From: Rubeoparvulum massiliense
Lineage (GTDB): Bacteria > Bacillota > Bacilli > Rubeoparvulales > Rubeoparvulaceae
Length of the DNA: 64,000 nucleotides
Direction of reading: 5' to 3'
Assembly: GCF_001049895.1 (NCBI RefSeq)
Contig: NZ_CVPE01000005.1
Span: 310,001-374,000, forward strand
Numbering within the stretch: position 1 is the first letter of the stretch; every line of letters starts with the position of its first letter. Of the stretch, positions 51,162-60,302 are shown one piece after another. The position numbers were made by a program, and so were the translations under genes. The notes below the pieces were generated by a model. The model had not been told where the DNA came from. It was given only the letters and a program-made list of their open reading frames with translations, and ran no database searches.

Positions 51162-51986
51162 TCATGAAAATTTCGCCATGCAGGCTAGCTCTGTCATGAC
51201 TAGCATCGCTTGATAAGCTTCCTTCATATCCTTCGCGGCGAAGCGGACGGTGACGTGATCGTCCTCCAGCTCTGAGCCTGGGAGAAGATGAGCTAATTCT
51301 GCATGCCCACAGTTAACGAACTGAATACGGAGGACAGGCTGAGCTGGTGGCTGTAGCGCTTCAATAGACCCAAGCTTCGTCAATGCTTCCGCTGTCTTCG
51401 CCTGTAGGAGCTCCCCGGCCTTGGCAGGCGTAAGGCTGAGCGCTGCTGAGCGAGAAATGGACTCCTTCACTACTGCGGTAACCACACCGGGGATCAGCTC
51501 CTCTGCCTCTCTGGCTGCATAATCATCCCCTGCGACCATAATGACAGGAACGCCATAGTAGCCTGCCAGCATGGCATTCAATCCCAGCTCCCCCAATAAG
51601 CGATCATCGATCCACATATGACGAACGCCAAAGATCATGGTATGGCTTAACGTACCAGGCGTTGTCGCACGGGCATGATACCCTACATAAATGGCTGCAG
51701 TAAAGCTAGCATCGAGGCCCTGTACCATGGAGTAGGGCTTGGGCGATCCAGAGATGAGCTTCGCAGCAGGATGTAGATCCTCGATCAGTAAGTTATTCAT
51801 TTGGGAATGGCTATCATTGACGATAATCTCCGTTGCACCTGCTGCCACTGCTGCCTCGATCACATTGTTGGTCTCTGTAGTCATGATTCTCTGCCCTCGT
51901 TGGTACTGATATTGCCGTGAGGAGATATATGTTTCATCCACCATGCCTGTAATTCCTTCCATATCCACGGAAACATAAAGCTTCAA
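51162..51986 (-). CDS. dppA: D-aminopeptidase DppA (M55)
   Basis: The 274-residue zinc D-aminopeptidase has the metal ligands in SVDMEGITG (Asp8, Glu10), VNDSHSQMNN (His60), YVGYHARA (His104) and LLGELGLNA (Glu133). DppA of B. subtilis hydrolyses D-Ala-D-Ala and D-Ala-Gly-Gly and is the first gene of the dipeptide transport operon. It is likewise at the head of dppBCDE-ykfA here. No signal peptide. In B. subtilis the operon is repressed by CodY and AbrB; no such sites were identified in the 140-base upstream gap. Confidence 0.94.
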   Translation of the reverse strand: MKLYVSVDMEGITGMVDETYISSRQYQYQRGQRIMTTETNNVIEAAVAAGATEIIVNDSHSQMNNLLIEDLHPAAKLISGSPKPYSMVQGLDASFTAAIYVGYHARATTPGTLSHTMIFGVRHMWIDDRLLGELGLNAMLAGYYGVPVIMVAGDDYAAREAEELIPGVVTAVVKESISRSAALSLTPAKAGELLQAKTAEALTKLGSIEALQPPAQPVLRIQFVNCGHAELAHLLPGSELEDDHVTVRFAAKDMKEAYQAMLVMTELACMAKFS

Positions 51987-52129
51987 ATGACCCCATCCTT
52001 CCCAATCATGTTAATGTTTTCCTCATTTCATGTGTATGGATTCTTCGACAAAACCATGCTATATCCTCTTAATATTTTTATTACCGTGAATATTGTGATA
52101 ATTTTAGGCTTTTTTCCCTAGATCGATCT

Positions 52130-52156
52130 AAAAAAGCCACCTCAATGAGGTGGCTT
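52130..52156 (-). terminator. Terminator after lysA
   Basis: A perfect 10-bp stem AAGCCACCTC/GAGGTGGCTT with a 3-base loop is followed on the minus strand by TTTTTT. It separates ykfB-ykfC-lysA from the dppA operon, so the two halves of the salvage cluster are transcribed separately or linked by readthrough only. Confidence 0.9.
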
Positions 52157-52218
52157 GGCATCTTAGATTCGTGATGCCCATGATGATTTGCAAGATTGGT
52201 AATGGATGATGAAATTGG

Positions 52219-53553
52219 TTATGGCTGATGGATTGGGTTCTTTTTGGATGAAGAATAGGGACGATCATGGCGAATTAGATCGGCATAGCTCTCCCGTTCC
52301 ACCACAAGCTGAGCCTCACTATTCTCTACGAAGACGATGGCGGGTCGGGGAAGGCGATTATAGTTGCTGGCCATGGCATAGCCGTAAGCACCTGTACAAA
52401 AGACAGCGAGAAGATCCCCGTGCTCCGGCTGGGGCAAGGGAAGATCCCAGATCAGCATATCGCCTGTCTCACAGCACTTCCCAGCGATGGCGAAGGCCTG
52501 CTCTGCTCGATCCCGCATCCGATTGGCCAAGACCCCTTCATACTGAGCATGATAGAGGGCAGGTCGGATATTGTCCGTCATACCGCCATCTACCGCTACA
52601 TAACGATGCATCCCAGGTACATGCTTCATAGAACCGATGGTATAGAGAGTGGTACCTGCATCTCCTACTAAGGAGCGCCCTGGCTCAATCCAGATCTCTG
52701 GCATGGGCCAGCCTCGCTTCGTCGTCTCCTCCCGAATCGTGATAATAATGGCATGAACATGCTGCTCCACAGGAATGGGGCGATCCCCTTCCACATAGCG
52801 GATTCCAAAGCCTCCCCCTACATTAAGAACAGGAAAGCGTCGTCCAAATTGGCCTTCCCACTGCTCAAGATGGAGATAGATCTTCTGAATCGCTTGGATG
52901 AAGCCAGCAGGATCAAAGATCTGCGAGCCAATATGGGAGTGGACCCCTAAGAGCTGAAGATTGGACGATTGTAGCACCTGCTCAATGGCCGCTGTGGCCT
53001 GCCCACTGACGAGGTCGAAGCCAAACTTGGAATCCTCCTGACCGGTGGAGATATACTCATGGGTGTGAGCCTCTACACCAGGGGTTATACGGAGGAGGAG
53101 ATTAATGCTCTGTTTATATTGCTCACTCAGTCTCTTGAGCCAGGCGATTTCGTAGAAATTATCGGCGACGAAACAGCCCACCCCGGCTTGGATGGCATAT
53201 TCCATCTCCGCTGGACTCTTATTATTCCCATGGAAGTGAATCCGCTCTGGAGGAAATCCAGCTTGGATGGCCGTGTAGAGCTCGCCACCAGAGACCACAT
53301 CGAGGCTGAGTCCCAATTGATCCACCAGCTGAATGATAGCAATGGAGCTAAACGCTTTACTCGCATAGGCTACCTGTGCCTGTAACCCTTCCTCTGCAAA
53401 AACCTGGAGAAATTGCTGAGCTCGCTGCTGAATAAGTGCTACGTCATACACATACAGAGGCGTACCAAACTGCTTTGCTAACTCAACTGTATCCACCCCG
53501 CCGATCTCCAGATGGCCTGCTGCATTGACGCTACTGGTCCCATGCAATACCAT
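52219..53553 (-). CDS. lysA: Diaminopimelate decarboxylase LysA
   Basis: The 444-residue PLP enzyme of fold III converts meso-diaminopimelate to L-lysine. The PLP lysine is in VAYASKAFSSIA; HSHIGSQIFD, VGGGFGIRY and EPGRSLVGDAGTTLY bind the cofactor; CETGDML holds the catalytic Cys of the neighbouring subunit. The ATG at 53553 is preceded by GAGGTG. It lies in the same direction as ykfC, with an 80-base gap, between genes for murein-peptide salvage. Here it may use DAP released from recycled wall peptides as well as biosynthetic DAP. No second copy is visible in the window. Confidence 0.94.
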   Translation of the reverse strand: MVLHGTSSVNAAGHLEIGGVDTVELAKQFGTPLYVYDVALIQQRAQQFLQVFAEEGLQAQVAYASKAFSSIAIIQLVDQLGLSLDVVSGGELYTAIQAGFPPERIHFHGNNKSPAEMEYAIQAGVGCFVADNFYEIAWLKRLSEQYKQSINLLLRITPGVEAHTHEYISTGQEDSKFGFDLVSGQATAAIEQVLQSSNLQLLGVHSHIGSQIFDPAGFIQAIQKIYLHLEQWEGQFGRRFPVLNVGGGFGIRYVEGDRPIPVEQHVHAIIITIREETTKRGWPMPEIWIEPGRSLVGDAGTTLYTIGSMKHVPGMHRYVAVDGGMTDNIRPALYHAQYEGVLANRMRDRAEQAFAIAGKCCETGDMLIWDLPLPQPEHGDLLAVFCTGAYGYAMASNYNRLPRPAIVFVENSEAQLVVERESYADLIRHDRPYSSSKKNPIHQP

Positions 53554-53630
53554 ATGCTTCACCTCTTCTGTCAAATTGCTGTCGATGTTTTGGCTACTCT
53601 TGACAATAATATTTCATTGATTGTACATCT

Positions 53631-54740
53631 CTAATTCGTCTCTGTCCAGTAACGTCTTGCTCCACAAAACTCTTCTTCGTAGATCGTCCCAGCAATAGCG
53701 ATGATTTCAATGCTCTTTCCGGTATACGGTGAATGGAGCATTCGTCCGTTCCCTCCATAGAATCCCACATGATGGACCCGCCCTCGCCCCTGCTCATAGG
53801 CAAAGAACAGCAGATCCCCCGGTTGCAGCTGATCCTGTGTAATGGGCTGACCTGCCTCACTCTGATCACTGGCATCACGGGGGATGGTTATACCAAATGC
53901 CTGATGTATGCTATAGGCAAAGCCAGAGCAATCGTAACCATAGGCGGACATCCCACCCCATAGATAAGGAAGCCCTAGGAAGCGCTGCCCTTGGGCAATC
54001 AGCTCTGCTCCCTCCCGTGGTGGGAGCAAGGGTTGTGTTGTGGTTACTACTCGAACATGATCCCGTGCCACCACACCGGACCCGAGGGGTGTCTCTACCT
54101 GAAGCCAGGCAGATGACCCGCTCGTATTCGCTTCTTGACTGGTTTTTATACGACTCTCTGCAAGGGGAAGGCGGGTCTGATAGCTCAGAATGACCTCCTG
54201 CTTATTCATCGAGGGCACCTTGGCACCCTCCCCTTCTTCTCCAGCCTCTTCTCTAGCCTCGTTAGCTAGAACCAATGTAGTCAATGGTTCCGTGACAACC
54301 ACATAAGGGACGAACTGCACCGCTGCTTTAGCCTCGTTCAGCATAGCTGGGATATCGCCCCCATAAAGCTGCCTGGCAACAGCCCATTCTCCAGGAGTCA
54401 CCATGGCAATCTGCTGCGCAGGGAGCCAACCAGGATAGCCTCGTTTTTCCTTCTCACTCGACTGTGAGGGAACCACCACTTGGAACCACGAATCGGTCTG
54501 ATCAATTACCTCTACTGGTGTGCCCATGAGGAGCTGACTCTGAATCCTGTTGGTCTCCCAGAGGCGGAGGCGTCCACCTTCCCCCAATCGCTCCAACCAT
54601 TGATTTAGCTGGGGATGCTCTCCCAATACTAGCCGATCCACCGCTTCACAGCTCATGGGGTGGGTCCAAAGCGTAGCCACAGCCGCCTTCACGACGCCCC
54701 ATCGCCCTCGACTCGCTTCTCTTCTCCCAAGCTCTCTCAT
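53631..54740 (-). CDS. ykfC: Gamma-D-glutamyl-L-diamino acid endopeptidase YkfC (NlpC/P60)
   Basis: The 369-residue cysteine peptidase has two SH3b-like regions (~70-120 and ~175-240) and a C-terminal NlpC/P60 domain: GLPYLWGGMSAYGYDCSGFAYS (catalytic Cys), RVHHVGFYGGNGRMLHSP (catalytic His). The absence of a signal peptide matches the cytoplasmic YkfC, which splits L-Ala-gamma-D-Glu from DAP in murein peptides. It overlaps ykfB by 4 bases, so the two are translationally coupled, and its dipeptide product is the substrate of that epimerase. Confidence 0.92.
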   Translation of the reverse strand: MRELGRREASRGRWGVVKAAVATLWTHPMSCEAVDRLVLGEHPQLNQWLERLGEGGRLRLWETNRIQSQLLMGTPVEVIDQTDSWFQVVVPSQSSEKEKRGYPGWLPAQQIAMVTPGEWAVARQLYGGDIPAMLNEAKAAVQFVPYVVVTEPLTTLVLANEAREEAGEEGEGAKVPSMNKQEVILSYQTRLPLAESRIKTSQEANTSGSSAWLQVETPLGSGVVARDHVRVVTTTQPLLPPREGAELIAQGQRFLGLPYLWGGMSAYGYDCSGFAYSIHQAFGITIPRDASDQSEAGQPITQDQLQPGDLLFFAYEQGRGRVHHVGFYGGNGRMLHSPYTGKSIEIIAIAGTIYEEEFCGARRYWTETN

Positions 54741-55852
54741 CTTCCATCCCCTTTAGCATAGACTTGAACCCCGATATAGCGGGGATGCGCAGCACCTAGG
54801 CCTGGCTTCGTAGGAAGCTGGATCATCCTACCCTCGTAGCAAATCCCCCCTACTGTAGGATCGTTGCTCAGCATTAGTGGCGCATCAAAATCGACACGAG
54901 TAATCCCCGGCTTGCTCGCTGCAAAATGAGCAGCGGCTGTTACACTGAGCCGTGATTCGATCATACTCCCTACCATACACTCCACCCCTGCACTTGCTGC
55001 CAGCTCGTAGATCTGCAGGGCATGCCTAATCCCTCCGCTCTTCATCAGCTTGATATTGAAGAGATCCACGGCACGAAGCTTCAAGAGCTGTAAGGCATCC
55101 TGAGGGGAGAAAAGGCTTTCATCGGCCATAATGGGTGTGGAGACTGCATCAGTAATCGCCTTCAACCCTTCTAGATCATGGGCCTTCACCGGCTGTTCCA
55201 CAAACTCAATGGGAATACCCCAGTCCTCTAGCATATGAATGGCCCGGATGGCTTCCTTCACATTCCAGCCTTGATTGGCATCAATGCGCAGAAGAACCCC
55301 TGCCCCAGCCGCTTGATGAACCGCTTTAATCTTGGTTAAATCGTCGTTGATCTCTCCTTTGCCCGCCTTAATTTTTAAAATTCTGAACTCTCGGTTCGCC
55401 AGTTGGGCTGCCTGTGCTGCCATCTCCTCAAGGGTGGCGATCCCTACAGTATAGTCAGTCTCCAGCTGTGTACGAACACCACCTAAGTACCGATAGAGAG
55501 GAAGTCCAGCAAACTGGCTCAAACAATCATAGCAGGCCATATCCACCGCCGCCTTGGCGCTGGTATTCCCCACCATCACCTGATGGATGCGGTGAAAAAC
55601 CTGCTCATAATCCAGGAGATCTAGCCCAATGATAGCAGGTGCTAAGACCGCTTTAATAGCCCACTCAATACTGTCTGTACTCTCACCTGTAATCTCCAAG
55701 GTGGGCACTGCTTCACCCCAGCCTATGATTCCTTCATCGGTATCCAGACGTACTGTTACAGCCTCTGTTGCAGTGACGGTACGTAGCGCTGTCCGAAAAG
55801 GCACCTTCAGCTGATGAAGCTGACGTTTCACTTCCACACTGGTTATTCTCAC
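54737..55852 (-). CDS. ykfB: L-Ala-D/L-Glu epimerase YkfB
   Basis: The 371-residue enolase-superfamily (MLE subgroup) enzyme has catalytic lysines in FRILKIKAGKG and LFNIKLMKSGG, and metal ligands in LRIDANQGW, EFVEQPVKA and PIMADESLF. It converts L-Ala-D-Glu from murein to L-Ala-L-Glu so that ordinary peptidases can cut it. GTG start at 55852 after AGTAGGGG. First gene of ykfB-ykfC-lysA. The dipeptide specificity is known for YkfB; here it is supported by context. Confidence 0.93.
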   Translation of the reverse strand: MRITSVEVKRQLHQLKVPFRTALRTVTATEAVTVRLDTDEGIIGWGEAVPTLEITGESTDSIEWAIKAVLAPAIIGLDLLDYEQVFHRIHQVMVGNTSAKAAVDMACYDCLSQFAGLPLYRYLGGVRTQLETDYTVGIATLEEMAAQAAQLANREFRILKIKAGKGEINDDLTKIKAVHQAAGAGVLLRIDANQGWNVKEAIRAIHMLEDWGIPIEFVEQPVKAHDLEGLKAITDAVSTPIMADESLFSPQDALQLLKLRAVDLFNIKLMKSGGIRHALQIYELAASAGVECMVGSMIESRLSVTAAAHFAASKPGITRVDFDAPLMLSNDPTVGGICYEGRMIQLPTKPGLGAAHPRYIGVQVYAKGDGR

Positions 55853-55893
55853 AAAATATCCCCTACTTCCACTTTTTACCCTATTCTCTCCTA

Positions 55894-55974
55894 CAAAAAA
55901 AAATCCGTCAACCCATGATTCTACTCTTCATTCGCGAGATCGTCGCAAATCGAGAAAGAACCATGTTTGACGGA
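55894..55974 (-). terminator. Large structured terminator after murA
   Basis: TCCGTCAA pairs with TTGACGGA across ~60 bases that contain a second imperfect hairpin around GCGA/TCGC. About nine T residues follow on the minus strand. It occupies most of the gap between murA and ykfB. Confidence 0.8.
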
Positions 55975-55988
55975 AAGAATAATACCAT

Positions 55989-57332
55989 TTATTCATGTAC
56001 TAGCCGGATGAGGGGAGGGATTCCAGCAGCTGCAGCATAAAGCAGCTCATCTTCTTCCTCCTGAATAACTTCTCGTTCTTGAATGCGACAGATGTCCGCA
56101 CCAAGTTGTTGAAGCTTCTCCACGAAATGGACGTATCCACGGTCAAGATGCTCCAAGCCCGTTACTTCCGTTTCCCCATCTGCGGCCAGCCCCAAGAGGA
56201 CCAGGGCTGCAGCTGCGCGTAAGTCGGTGGCGCACACCTTAGCTCCAGAAAGATGATCTCCTCCTTCGACCAAAGCGGTGCGTCCATCAATCTTTATTTT
56301 TGCATTCATCCGTTTGAACTCTTCGCAGTGCATAAACCTGTTTTCAAAGACCGTTTCACTGATCACCGAGCTACCGTTTACTGTTAAGAGTAGGGCCATC
56401 ATCTGGGCTTGCATGTCGGTAGGAAAACCTGGATAGGGCATGGTCTTCACATCCACAGGCTTCAGCGGATCCTTGGCATAGACACGGATGCTATCCTCCC
56501 CTTGCTCCACGCCAACTCCCATCTCACGGAGCTTGGCTGTGATGGAGCGTAAATGATCGGGGATGGCATTGAGGATGGTCACATCCCCTCTGGTGATAGC
56601 TGCTGCCACCATAAAGGTGCCCACTTCGATCCGATCAGAGATGACATAGTGTCGTGTTGCCTGAAGTTCAGCAACCCCTTCAATGCGGATCTCCGAAGTA
56701 CCAGCTCCTACGATACTTGCGCCCATGCTGTTTAAGAAGTTAGCCAAGTCCACAATCTCCGGCTCCTGTGCTGCATTCTCAATGATGGTGGTACCCTCCG
56801 CTAATGTGGCCGCCATCATAATATTCTCGGTGGCACCTACACTAGCAATATCCAGATAGATCTTTGCACCTTGTAGCCGGCCATTGATCCTTGCTTCAAT
56901 ACAACCATTCTCCATGTCGATGGTGGCTCCCATGGCTTGGAAGCCTTTTAGATGAAGATCGATGGGGCGACTTCCGATGGCACAACCTCCAGGCAATGGA
57001 ATACGTGCCTTCCCTACACGTGCCAATAGTGGACCCATGACAAGAAATGATGCACGCATTTTTCGAACGTATTCATAAGGTGCTTCCGTCATTGTTAAAT
57101 GCCTCGCATCAATGTGTAAAGCGTCCCCTACCCGCTCTGTGGTGATCCCTAATGTCTCAAGAACTCGGATGATGGTACTTACATCCTGTAATGGTGGGAT
57201 CTCGTACAACACATTCTCCCCACGCTTGCAGAGAATCGTGGCAGCTAAGATGGGTAATACGGCATTTTTTGCTCCATGAGCGCGAACGGTTCCATGTAGT
57301 TTATGTCCCCCGCGGACGATGATTTTATCCAA
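55989..57332 (-). CDS. murA: UDP-GlcNAc 1-carboxyvinyltransferase MurA
   Basis: The 447-residue EPSP-synthase-fold enzyme has substrate motif [12 protein letters not shown], the fosfomycin-target Cys in [17 protein letters not shown], and [14 protein letters not shown]. It makes UDP-GlcNAc-enolpyruvate, the first committed step of peptidoglycan synthesis. TTG at 57332 fits GGAGGG (7 bases upstream) and gives the normal N-terminus [13 protein letters not shown]; the ATG at 57383 lacks a site and adds 17 unlike residues. Length and Cys place it with MurAA of Firmicutes. Confidence 0.95.
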   Translation of the reverse strand: MDKIIVRGGHKLHGTVRAHGAKNAVLPILAATILCKRGENVLYEIPPLQDVSTIIRVLETLGITTERVGDALHIDARHLTMTEAPYEYVRKMRASFLVMGPLLARVGKARIPLPGGCAIGSRPIDLHLKGFQAMGATIDMENGCIEARINGRLQGAKIYLDIASVGATENIMMAATLAEGTTIIENAAQEPEIVDLANFLNSMGASIVGAGTSEIRIEGVAELQATRHYVISDRIEVGTFMVAAAITRGDVTILNAIPDHLRSITAKLREMGVGVEQGEDSIRVYAKDPLKPVDVKTMPYPGFPTDMQAQMMALLLTVNGSSVISETVFENRFMHCEEFKRMNAKIKIDGRTALVEGGDHLSGAKVCATDLRAAAALVLLGLAADGETEVTGLEHLDRGYVHFVEKLQQLGADICRIQEREVIQEEEDELLYAAAAGIPPLIRLVHE

Positions 57333-57389
57333 TTGCGTTCCCTCCGCGTACTGTACTATTTTGCTGCGAATTCCTGGTTCCATCCTATC

Positions 57390-58217
57390 TTATTCAGCAA
57401 ATAAGATAGGCGTTCCCATCTTATGGTCAATTTGACTTGTTTCTTCATTGCGATGACTCATCCATTGTAGATTGATCCTGGTGTTGTGATTAGGCAATCG
57501 ATGCTGAATTTGGGCATCCTCATAGGCTGTTACCCAAGAATTATCATCCTCATAGGCACTCAGCTCAAGCGCTTCTACAAGTGCTTGAAATTCTTGCCGT
57601 TGTTGGGCCATCTCCTCATTGGTGCGCCAGTCATTTTCCGTTCCACGCAATTCAACAAAGTAATAGGGATCAATATGTATATCGCCTAGGACCCCGTTCC
57701 ATTCTGTTGCCACCTGATGAATATAAGCTTGGTCACCTGGGAAAAATTGAAGCTTGAATAATACAGTGACACGCTCTGAATTCTCCTGTTGAATCAACTG
57801 TAACTTCACTTCATAGCTCCGGTTAACGCCAAGCTCTGAGCTTTCTTGATGAAAGCCTTGCCATACCATCTGGTATTGGTCTGCTTCAGACTGCCAATGG
57901 AGGTGTGGAAAATGATTTTGCAGGTGGGTAGAAATTTGCTTCTGTTGAAGGGGTTCTTCAAGTGATTGCACCGTGGATCGATGCAGTAAAATGGTTTGCT
58001 GAAGGGGTAATTGCAGGGTGGAGAAATAGTGAGCCATCACTTGCCAATCATCCATGCGCTGTTGAAGTGCGAGCGACTGCTGCGTTGAAGCTTCGTCTCG
58101 CCCAGCATCCACCGGAATGAAAAGCCAGCTAATCAAGAGTATAAAAAGGCCCACGCTAAGTCCAGCCATACAGAGGAGAACATGCTTCTGATCTCCCCCG
58201 TTCCAACCATGTTTCAT
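57390..58217 (-). CDS. ywmB: YwmB-family exported/membrane protein
   Basis: The ~275-residue protein has one N-terminal membrane helix (HVLLCMAGLSVGLFILLISWLF) and a hydrophilic Gln/Glu/His-rich external part with alternating strands. The family fold is TATA-box-like. In B. subtilis ywmB lies next to murAA and spoIID; the role is unknown. ATG at 58217 after GGGAGAGG. A ~7-base gap (57383-57390 frame edge) to murA suggests one transcript. Confidence 0.85.
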   Translation of the reverse strand: MKHGWNGGDQKHVLLCMAGLSVGLFILLISWLFIPVDAGRDEASTQQSLALQQRMDDWQVMAHYFSTLQLPLQQTILLHRSTVQSLEEPLQQKQISTHLQNHFPHLHWQSEADQYQMVWQGFHQESSELGVNRSYEVKLQLIQQENSERVTVLFKLQFFPGDQAYIHQVATEWNGVLGDIHIDPYYFVELRGTENDWRTNEEMAQQRQEFQALVEALELSAYEDDNSWVTAYEDAQIQHRLPNHNTRINLQWMSHRNEETSQIDHKMGTPILFAE

Positions 58218-58343
58218 TTGTAACCTCTCCCTTTTTTCCATCTATCTCGCGATACGCTCTTGTCTTGATTGATTACCTATAGTCTTGACGGATGGAAGGA
58301 GAGATATACTTTCAAAATGCAGTTGAAGAACGATTTCTACCCC

Positions 58344-58595
58344 TTAACTAAAGAAAAAACGTAATTGACTTGTCCAGATATAATAGTCAATAAAAAACCT
58401 ACCCACTCCATGACCAATGATAATGGCCAAAAAGAGGATTAGCAATTTGCTTTTTTTACTGGAGGGCTCTGCTAAAAAAAGATCTACGCGAAAGCCCTGC
58501 AAAAGCCACCAGCTGATAGCAATAAAAAAAAGTGTAAGCAAGATGCTGAATAACCCTTGAATCCCTATGCCTGTTAGATGATTTGCTACATCCAC
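58344..58595 (-). CDS. ywzB: DUF1146 membrane protein YwzB
   Basis: The 83-residue protein has two membrane helices (GIQGLFSILLTLFFIAISWWLLQ and LLILFLAIIIGHGVGRFFIDYY). It has the DUF1146 arrangement with a charged loop and the RFFIDYY ending. GTG at 58595 follows GAGGTGATACAG; the longer frame to 58655 has no site. Its usual place is between the respiratory or ATP-synthase genes and ywmB-murA. Function unknown. Confidence 0.85.
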   Translation of the reverse strand: MDVANHLTGIGIQGLFSILLTLFFIAISWWLLQGFRVDLFLAEPSSKKSKLLILFLAIIIGHGVGRFFIDYYIWTSQLRFFFS

Positions 58596-58705
58596 CTGTA
58601 TCACCTCGATATACACTGATCTATTATACTGATCTTTACCTATAGTTGACAGCATTTTTTCTGTAAAGATTAGAAATATTTGTGTACCCCCTTATTGAAG
58701 GGGAT

Positions 58706-58749
58706 AAAAAACGGGCGGATGGGAGGGAGTTACCCTACGAATCCGCCCG
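58706..58749 (-). terminator. Terminator of the nuo operon
   Basis: A perfect 9-bp stem CGGGCGGAT/ATCCGCCCG with a ~20-base loop containing an inner GGG/CCC hairpin is followed on the minus strand by TTTTTTATCC. It is ~30 bases after the nuoN stop. Confidence 0.9.
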
Positions 58750-58780
58750 AATTACCGTCATGAACAAGGCACATTCTCGA

Positions 58781-60298
58781 TTATGGAATGCTAAAGAGAT
58801 CATTGAATACGTTGAAATTCTCATGGATAAAATCGATGGCAAAGTTCGGCATTAAACCGAGCCCAATGGTCACAATAAAGGTAACCAATAATACGAAGGC
58901 GATGGGAATAGGTGTGATCACCCGTTCTTCTGTCTCACCAGGCCGCATATACATCTGCCGCACGATGGAGAAGTAGTAAAAGTAAGAGACCACCGTTGTG
59001 GCAAGCATGATGGCCACCAACCAATAGAGCTCATGACCTAAGGCTGCCATTAAGAGATAGAACTTCCCAAAGAAGCCTGCGGTAATGGGTATGCTCGCTA
59101 AGGACATAAGGAAGATGGTCATGGCAACCGCCAACATCGGTGACCGATGATAGAGACCGGCAAATGCCTTTAAATCCTCAGTCCCCTGCTCCTTGGTCAG
59201 CAAGGTGATCATGGTGAAGACCCCTAAGTTGGCAAACAAGTACGCAATGAAGTAAAAGAATAGCTGATCAAAGAAAAGCTGACTAAATGCCACAAAGGGT
59301 ACGAGAAGATAGCCTGCTTGCGCAATACTGGAATATGCCATCATCCGCTTCACATTCACCTGGCGGATCGCCATGGTATTCCCTACGATCATGGTGATGG
59401 CTGCAATCATTCCCACGAGGAGGGTGAGATCTACATAGAGCACACTCCGCATCTGACCTTGCTCGGTAAAAGTAAAGTCGAGATAACCCACGAGGAAGAT
59501 CCGGAGAATCATGGCAAAGCCTGCTGCCTTCGAAACCACTGATAAGAATGCAGTTACTGGTGTAAAGGCTCCTTGGTAAACATCTGGTGCCCACATCTGG
59601 AAGGGAACCACCGAAATCTTGAAGGAGAGCCCTACGAGAATCAGAATAAAGCTGAGATAAACCAAGAGATCATAGCCTTGATCAAAGGCGATATTCAAAT
59701 GCTCCCACATCCCATAGAGATTGGTGGTGCCCGTTAAGCCATAGAGATAGGAGAAGCCAAAGAGCATGATGGCACTGGCGATTCCCCCATTTACAAAGTA
59801 CTTAAAGGCCGCTTCATTGGAGAGCTGGTTCTTCTTCCGAATCCCCACCAGAATGTAGGAGGAGATACTGAGTAGCTCCATGGCAATGAAGAGGGTGATG
59901 ATATCCGCAGATGAGGCCATCATCATGGCTCCCAAAAGGCCTGTGAGTACGAGGGTGTAATATTCTCCCTGATAAACAATCTCCCGTCGTTCGATGGCTT
60001 GTAAGGATAAGATGAACATGATGGCTGTACCGATCAGGAAGAGAAACTTAAAGGCGATGGCAAAGGAGTCTAACCGGTACATCTCATTGAAGAGCTCCTT
60101 CGGCGCTGTGCCAAGATCCTGATAGAGGAAGTAACCTGCCATCACCACCGCAGCCAAGGCAAGCCAGCCTAAGAAACGCCTGCTACGATTGGTACGGAGA
60201 AAAAGGTCAATCAAAGTGATTAAAAATGCTGCAATCACAATGGTTAGTTCGGGTGCCATGATACTCCATTCATATTGAAATAACTGATCTGTTAACAT
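58781..60298 (-). CDS. nuoN: NADH-quinone oxidoreductase subunit N (NuoN)
   Basis: The 505-residue antiporter-like subunit has ~14 membrane helices and conserved Lys/Glu/His of complex I pumps in segments such as LFIAMELLSISSYILVG, NEAAFKYFVNGGIASAIMLFG, FKISVVPFQMWAPDVYQGAFTPVTAFLSVVSKAAGF and VNVKRMMAYSSIAQAGYL. It is one of the proton-pumping arms. It ends the operon, and its ATG follows NuoM by 4 bases. Confidence 0.95.
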   Translation of the reverse strand: MLTDQLFQYEWSIMAPELTIVIAAFLITLIDLFLRTNRSRRFLGWLALAAVVMAGYFLYQDLGTAPKELFNEMYRLDSFAIAFKFLFLIGTAIMFILSLQAIERREIVYQGEYYTLVLTGLLGAMMMASSADIITLFIAMELLSISSYILVGIRKKNQLSNEAAFKYFVNGGIASAIMLFGFSYLYGLTGTTNLYGMWEHLNIAFDQGYDLLVYLSFILILVGLSFKISVVPFQMWAPDVYQGAFTPVTAFLSVVSKAAGFAMILRIFLVGYLDFTFTEQGQMRSVLYVDLTLLVGMIAAITMIVGNTMAIRQVNVKRMMAYSSIAQAGYLLVPFVAFSQLFFDQLFFYFIAYLFANLGVFTMITLLTKEQGTEDLKAFAGLYHRSPMLAVAMTIFLMSLASIPITAGFFGKFYLLMAALGHELYWLVAIMLATTVVSYFYYFSIVRQMYMRPGETEERVITPIPIAFVLLVTFIVTIGLGLMPNFAIDFIHENFNVFNDLFSIP

Positions 60299-60302
60299 TG
60301 GC

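Noticed and set aside
52206-52631. 141-residue plus-strand open frame
   Set aside because: It is antisense to the 3' end of lysA and shows low-complexity Arg/His/Ser-rich sequence without any motif.
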